Assembly (NCBI RefSeq): GCF_030818485.1 | Contig: NZ_JAUTAJ010000004.1 | Span: forward strand, 2,335,001-2,399,000 | Source of the DNA: Pseudoroseomonas cervicalis | GTDB taxonomy: Bacteria > Pseudomonadota > Alphaproteobacteria > Acetobacterales > Acetobacteraceae | Length of the DNA stretch: 64,000 nt | Reading direction: 5' to 3' | Part shown: positions 60,166-64,000 of the stretch, in pieces | Layout: the number at the start of each line of letters is the position of its first letter | Position numbering within the stretch: position 1 is the stretch's first letter | Translations under genes and position numbers: made by a program | Notes under the pieces: generated by a model | Databases searched by the model: none | Seen by the model: the letters and a program-made list of their open reading frames with translations, nothing else | Told to the model about the DNA's origin: nothing

Positions 60166-61499
60166 TGCAGGGCAAAGTCTGGACACGGCGCGCGGCGCTG
60201 CTCGGCGGCGCGGGCCTGCTGAGCGGCTGCGGCATTCTCGACATGTTCGGCGAGAGCAAGGACCGCCTGCCGGGCGAGCGCCGCTCGATCCTGGCGTCGC
60301 AGCGGCCGCTGGAGGCCGATGCGAGCCTGGCCGGCCAGCCCCTCGCCCTGCCGGCCGCCACGCCGCGCAGCGCCTGGCCGCAGCCCGGCGCGGGTCCGAC
60401 CCATGCCACCGGCCACAGCGCGCTCGGCGCGCAGCTCGGCCAGGCCTGGCGCGCCTCCGCCGGCACCGGCAGCTCCTATCGCCGCCGCCTGACCAGCGGC
60501 CCGGTCATCGCCGAGGGCACGGTCTTCGCGGCCGACGCCTATGGCGAGGTCTCGGCCTTCGACCTCGCCTCCGGCGGCCGCCGCTGGCGCTTCGACACAC
60601 GGCCCGAGAAGGATGATGTGGGCGGCGTCGGCGCCGGCTGCGCCTTCGCCGATGGCACGCTCTACGTCACCACCGGCCTCGCCGAGCTGATCGCCATCGA
60701 CCCGGCGACCGGCCAGCAGCGCTGGCGCGCCAGCCTGCCGGCGCCGACCCGCGGCGCCCCCACCGTGGCGCGCGGCCGCGTCTATGTGCCGACGCTGGAG
60801 AACCAGCTGCTGGCGCTCTCGGCCGAGGATGGCAGGCGGCTCTGGACCTACCGCGCCCAGGCGGCGACCGCGCTGCCGCTCGGCCTGCCGGGCCCGGCGG
60901 TGGACGAGGATTTTGTCGTCGCCGGCTTCCCCTCGGGCGAGCTGGTGGCGATGCGGCCCGAGGATGGCCGCGTGCAATGGACCGAAAGCCTGGCCGGCCA
61001 GGGCCGCGGCGGCCTCGGCGACATCGCCGGGGTGCGCGGCCTGCCGGTGATCCATGAGGGGCGCGTCTATGCCATGGGCATGGGCGGCACCTCCATGGCG
61101 GTCGATCTGCGCTCCGGCCGCCGGCTGTGGGAGCATGAGCTGGGCGGCACGGAAAGCCCGGTCGTCGCCGGGGACTGGCTGTTCCTGGTGGGCGACAATG
61201 GCACGCTGATCGCCGTGCAGCGCGAAAGCGGCCGCATCCGCTGGCTGTCCGAGCTGAACGAGCCGCCGGCCGGCACCGACCCGAAGAAGTTCGAGGCGGC
61301 GAGCTTCGCCACCCCGATCCTGGCCGGCGGGCAGCTGATCCTGCCCAGCAGCAAGGGCGAGGCGCTGCTGGTCGACCCCACCTCCGGCCAGGTCGGCGGG
61401 CGGCTGCGCCTGCCGGGCTCCACCACCCTGCCCGGCGCGGTGGCGCAGGACACGCTGGTGCTGCTCACCGATGACGGGACGCTGGTCGCCTACCGGTAA
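60165..61499 (+). CDS. bamB: outer membrane assembly lipoprotein BamB-like (PQQ beta-propeller)
   Basis: A 444-aa protein with a lipoprotein signal (RRAALLGGAGLLSGCGIL, lipid Cys22) and an eight-bladed PQQ-type beta-propeller, seen as repeats such as VSAFDLASGGRRWRF, LIAIDPATGQQRWRA, LLALSAEDGRRLWTY and SMAVDLRSGRRLWEH. It would act in the periplasm as an accessory of the BAM complex. It is coupled to the TPR gene (TGATG overlap) and followed by der. Confidence 0.92.
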   Translation: MQGKVWTRRAALLGGAGLLSGCGILDMFGESKDRLPGERRSILASQRPLEADASLAGQPLALPAATPRSAWPQPGAGPTHATGHSALGAQLGQAWRASAGTGSSYRRRLTSGPVIAEGTVFAADAYGEVSAFDLASGGRRWRFDTRPEKDDVGGVGAGCAFADGTLYVTTGLAELIAIDPATGQQRWRASLPAPTRGAPTVARGRVYVPTLENQLLALSAEDGRRLWTYRAQAATALPLGLPGPAVDEDFVVAGFPSGELVAMRPEDGRVQWTESLAGQGRGGLGDIAGVRGLPVIHEGRVYAMGMGGTSMAVDLRSGRRLWEHELGGTESPVVAGDWLFLVGDNGTLIAVQRESGRIRWLSELNEPPAGTDPKKFEAASFATPILAGGQLILPSSKGEALLVDPTSGQVGGRLRLPGSTTLPGAVAQDTLVLLTDDGTLVAYR

Positions 61500-61506
61500 G
61501 AGAAAA

Positions 61507-61533
61507 GTCCGGGGCGCTGCCCCGGGCCCCGCC
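61507..61533. repeat. short GC hairpin of the dispersed hairpin family
   Basis: CCGGGGCGCTGCCCCGG followed by GCCCCGCC resembles the third hairpin of the modules at 35 and 44 kb. It lies between bamB and der. No T-run follows. Confidence 0.5.
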
Positions 61534-61582
61534 TGCGGATTTGGTTTCGCCAGAGGGCGTTCCGCTGTAAAGGCGGGGCATC

Positions 61583-62920
61583 ATGCTGCCTCGTATCGCC
61601 ATTATCGGCCGCCCCAATGTGGGCAAGTCCACGCTGTTCAACCGCCTGGCCGGCCGCAAGCTCGCCATCGTGGACGACACCCCGGGCGTCACCCGCGATC
61701 GCAAGGAGACGGAAGCCCGGCTCGGCGGCCGCGCCGTGCTGCTGCTCGACACGGCAGGCCTCGAGGAAGCGCCGCCCGACACCGTCGCCGGCCGCATGCG
61801 CGCCAGCTCCGAGGTCGCCATCCGCGACGCCGATCTGGTGCTCTTCGTGGTCGATGCCCGCTCGGGCATCACCCCCTCCGACCGCGCCTTCGCCGCCTGG
61901 CTGCGCCGCCAGAGCGTGCCGGTGCTGCTGGTCGCCAACAAGACCGAGGGCCGCGGCGGCGGCATGGCCGCCTATGAGGCCTATGAGCTCGGCCTCGGCG
62001 ACCCCGTCGCCATCTCCGCCGAACATGGCGAGGGCATCGCCGATTTGCACACCACCGCCGCCGAGCTGCTGCCGGAGGAGGAGGACGAGGATGCGCGCGA
62101 CCGCACCCGGCCGCTGCGCCTGGCCATCGTCGGCCGGCCCAATGCCGGCAAGTCCACCCTGCTGAACGCCCTGCTGGGCGAGGAGCGCATGATCACCGGC
62201 CCCGAGCCCGGCCTGACCCGCGACGCGGTGGCCGTGGAATGGACCGACGAGACCGGCGGCAAGGTGCGGCTGGTCGACACCGCCGGGCTGCGCAAGAAGT
62301 CCCGCATCGTCGAGGGGCTGGAGCAGATGTCGGTGGCCGCCACCATCGCCGCGCTGAAGGAGGCGGAGGCCGCCATCCTGGTGCTCGACGCCAATCTCGG
62401 CATGGATGAGCAGGATCTGCGCATCGCCCGCCTGGCCGAGCGCGAGGGCCGCGCCGTCATCATCGCCTTCAACAAATGGGACGCCGTCGAGGACCGCGCC
62501 GCCTGCCGCCGCAAGCTGGACGACGTGCTCGCCTCGTCGCTCGCCCAGCTCAAGGGCGTCGGTGTCGTCACCCTCTCGGCCATGACCGGGCGCGGGGTGG
62601 ACCGGCTGATGCCGGCGGTGCGGCAGACGGTGGAGCGCTGGAACCGCCGCATCCCGACCGGCGAGCTGAACCGCTGGTTCGAGGCCGCCGTGGCGCGCCA
62701 TTCCCCGCCGCTGGTCGATGGCCGCCGCATCAAGCTGCGCTACGCCACCATGCCGAAGGCGCGGCCGCCCACCATCGCCATCTTCGGCCCCCGCGCCGAG
62801 GACCTGCCGGAAGATTATCGCCGCTACCTGGTGAACAGCTTCCGCGACGCCTTCGACATGCCGGGCGTGCCGATCCGGGTGAATGCCCGCGGCGGCAAGA
62901 ACCCCTTCGTCGAGGAGTGA
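61583..62920 (+). CDS. der: ribosome biogenesis GTPase Der
   Basis: A 445-aa protein with two tandem GTPase domains: G1 motifs GRPNVGKST (about 9-17) and GRPNAGKST (near 187-195), G3 DTAGLEE and DTAGLRK, and G4 ANKT and FNKWD. A C-terminal KH-like domain ends KNPFVEE. It is essential for 50S subunit maturation. A TPR-bamB-der order is widely conserved. Confidence 0.97.
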   Translation: MLPRIAIIGRPNVGKSTLFNRLAGRKLAIVDDTPGVTRDRKETEARLGGRAVLLLDTAGLEEAPPDTVAGRMRASSEVAIRDADLVLFVVDARSGITPSDRAFAAWLRRQSVPVLLVANKTEGRGGGMAAYEAYELGLGDPVAISAEHGEGIADLHTTAAELLPEEEDEDARDRTRPLRLAIVGRPNAGKSTLLNALLGEERMITGPEPGLTRDAVAVEWTDETGGKVRLVDTAGLRKKSRIVEGLEQMSVAATIAALKEAEAAILVLDANLGMDEQDLRIARLAEREGRAVIIAFNKWDAVEDRAACRRKLDDVLASSLAQLKGVGVVTLSAMTGRGVDRLMPAVRQTVERWNRRIPTGELNRWFEAAVARHSPPLVDGRRIKLRYATMPKARPPTIAIFGPRAEDLPEDYRRYLVNSFRDAFDMPGVPIRVNARGGKNPFVEE

Positions 62921-63083
62921 TCCGGCGCCCCCGCGCGGCCGCCGCGCGGGGGCGCCCGGCATTTTAGGGTTGCACCCGCCCCCCGGCAGGACCATGTTGG
63001 TCGGGTCAGCTCGTTTGGTTCGGCCTGCTCCCTGCTCATTCGTGAGCGCCGAGCCCGGTGTCCGTCTCCCCGCGACGTTCGAT

Positions 63084-63120
63084 CCGCCCCGCGATGTCCG
63101 TGGGGCGGCCTTCTGTTTTT
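63084..63120 (+). terminator. terminator-like hairpin in the leader of the second cold-shock gene
   Basis: CCGCCCC and GGGGCGG pair around an 11-nt loop and are followed by TTCTGTTTTT. It ends only 15 bp before the cold-shock start codon. It may be an attenuator or a temperature-sensitive leader structure, or simply a terminator for der. Confidence 0.6.
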
Positions 63121-63135
63121 GAACGGAACAGCATC

Positions 63136-63342
63136 ATGGCTTTCGGCACCGTGAAGTGGTTCAACGCCACCAAGGGCTACGGCTTCATCCAGCCGGAAGA
63201 CGGCTCCAAGGACGTCTTCCTGCACATCTCCGACGTGCAGCGCTCCGGCCTGCGCGAGCCGCGCGAGGGCGAGCGTCTGCAGTATGACCTGCAGCAGGGC
63301 CAGCAGGGCAAGGTCTCCGCGACCAATCTGCGCCAGGGCTGA
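63136..63342 (+). CDS. cold-shock domain protein (CspA family), second copy
   Basis: A 68-aa single cold-shock domain: GTVKWFNATKGYGFIQPEDG has the RNP1-type KGYGFI, and DVFLHISDVQ is RNP2. It is a paralogue of the gene at 28720-28923. The leader of up to about 200 nt contains a strong hairpin with a T-run just before the start, which suggests post-transcriptional control. It is likely an RNA chaperone of the cytoplasm. Confidence 0.95.
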   Translation: MAFGTVKWFNATKGYGFIQPEDGSKDVFLHISDVQRSGLREPREGERLQYDLQQGQQGKVSATNLRQG

Positions 63343-63464
63343 AGCCCGCGCCCGGGCCTTGCGCCCGGGACCAGGCCGGGGCCTTGATGCCCCGTGCCGC
63401 CGGCCATGGCGGAACCCCGCCATGGCCCCTCCCCGACCGCGCCCCTGACGGCGAAGGAACAGAC

Positions 63465-63674
63465 ATGCCACCCCATGGCTTCTCGGTCGGGCAGATCGTC
63501 GAACTGGTTCCCGGCAAGTATGACGGCAACATCCCGCGCGGCGCCTATGCGGTGACGCGGCTGCTGCCGAATGATGGCAGCGACCGCGAGTATCGGGTGC
63601 GCAGCCAGCAGGACGGGCATGAGCGCGTGGTGCGCGAAAGCCAGCTGCGCCAGGGCGCCGGGGCGCCCCGCTAG
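63465..63674 (+). CDS. small conserved protein of unknown function, SH3-like pattern
   Basis: A 69-aa protein: GFSVGQIVELVPGKYDGNIP, AYAVTRLLPNDGSDREYRVR and GHERVVRESQLRQG. The alternating short strands suggest a small beta-barrel, and similar short proteins occur in other alphaproteobacteria, but I know no function. A GAAGGAAC site precedes the ATG. It follows the cold-shock gene after 122 bp and may share its transcript. Confidence 0.75.
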   Translation: MPPHGFSVGQIVELVPGKYDGNIPRGAYAVTRLLPNDGSDREYRVRSQQDGHERVVRESQLRQGAGAPR

Positions 63675-63820
63675 CCCGTCTTCCGGCTGGCGCCGCAGGG
63701 CGCCTGTCTCACCGCCGGCGCCGCAGGGTGTCCGGCCCGCCGCCCTCGCGCGGCCCTTTCACGACGCGCCGCTTCGGCCCGCCGCTCCCCCAGCCCCGGC
63801 AAACGCCGGCAGGAGCCCCC

Positions 63821-64000
63821 ATGTCCGACCTCCGCAAGAAACCCGCCATGGCCCCGCAGGCCGAGGCGCCGACCATGGTCTTCGACGAAGCCGAGGTGGA
63901 GTACCTGTCCAAGCGCCTCCGCGTCTCGGCCGCCATCATCCGCGAGATCATGCGCCGCATCGGCTCGGGCGAGCGCTCCGCCGTGGAGCGCGAGTTCCGC
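63821..64000 (+). CDS. DUF3606-like protein (N-terminal part, runs off the window)
   Basis: The first 60 codons read MSDLRKKPAMAPQAEAPTMV, then FDEAEVEYLSKRLRVSAAII and REIMRRIGSGERSAVEREFR. The pattern 'EVEYLSKRLRVS...I..IM..IG' resembles the short DUF3606 domain, whose role is unknown. An AGGAG site lies before the ATG. The end is outside the window. Confidence 0.65.
   Translation, partial: MSDLRKKPAMAPQAEAPTMVFDEAEVEYLSKRLRVSAAIIREIMRRIGSGERSAVEREFR

Noticed and set aside
63709..63960. Minus-strand frame opposite the DUF3606-like start
   Set aside because: The plus-strand frame has a ribosome binding site and a domain-like pattern; the minus frame is its shadow.

Overview
The window reads as chromosome of a high-GC alphaproteobacterium, most likely a Roseomonas-type member of the Acetobacteraceae. 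The reasons are a GC content near 70%, a class I lysyl-tRNA synthetase, a Hint-domain protein of a type common in that family, groES-groEL under CIRCE control, and alphaproteobacterial gene orders (rpsF-rpsR-DUF2232-rplI, fabD-fabG-acpP-fabF-mltG with yicC-gmk, dnaB-alr, radA-cvpA-purF, TPR-bamB-der). I saw no rRNA, tRNA, CRISPR array, transposase or integrase. The taxonomic call is inference.

Layout. 1-4.7 kb: a PAS hybrid histidine kinase, a cupin, a YcgN/YkgJ-type cysteine protein, mmcB and a DUF952 gene. 4.8-18.5 kb: a compact, leftward, short-tailed-phage virion and lysis cluster. It holds two promoter-proximal small genes, a 77-aa gene, portal, scaffold, capsid, tail tubular A and B, a gp14-like protein, a tailspike, a putative small terminase, large terminase, a membrane-anchored small protein and a cell-wall hydrolase. 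An S24 (LexA/CI-like) repressor faces it across a 126-bp operator region. 18.8-31.8 kb: mprF (shortened) with lysK, a DinG-type helicase, terB, a prolyl oligopeptidase, a DUF2165 protein, a cold-shock gene, groES-groEL with two CIRCE elements, and usg. 31.8-40 kb: an AEC transporter, gmk-yicC, an SDR, mltG and the fatty-acid cluster. 40-54 kb: ribosomal genes, a cyclopropane synthase, dnaB, alr, mlaE-mlaF, a Hint protein, radA, cvpA, purF, an SDR and a GNAT. 54-64 kb: an RTX-repeat protein, asd, tenA-like, dihydroorotase, TPR-bamB-der, a second cold-shock gene, a small conserved protein and the start of a DUF3606 gene.

The most interesting locus is the virion cluster. Every reading frame looks intact over about 13 kb, yet there is no integrase, replication gene or recognisable att site. 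Its base composition matches its neighbours, and a dispersed repeat found elsewhere in this chromosome sits inside it. This fits a long-resident, domesticated T7/podovirus-like particle (a gene-transfer-agent-like or other host-used particle) under a repressor whose own promoter looks leaderless, as for lambda cI. A remnant or satellite prophage is the main alternative.

Two dispersed repeat families also stand out. One begins TTTCGGGCTGCCGCCGTC and has four copies. The other is a four-hairpin module whose stems differ between copies by compensatory changes. A 34-35 bp element next to an intrinsic terminator occurs twice, near the two ends of the virion genes.
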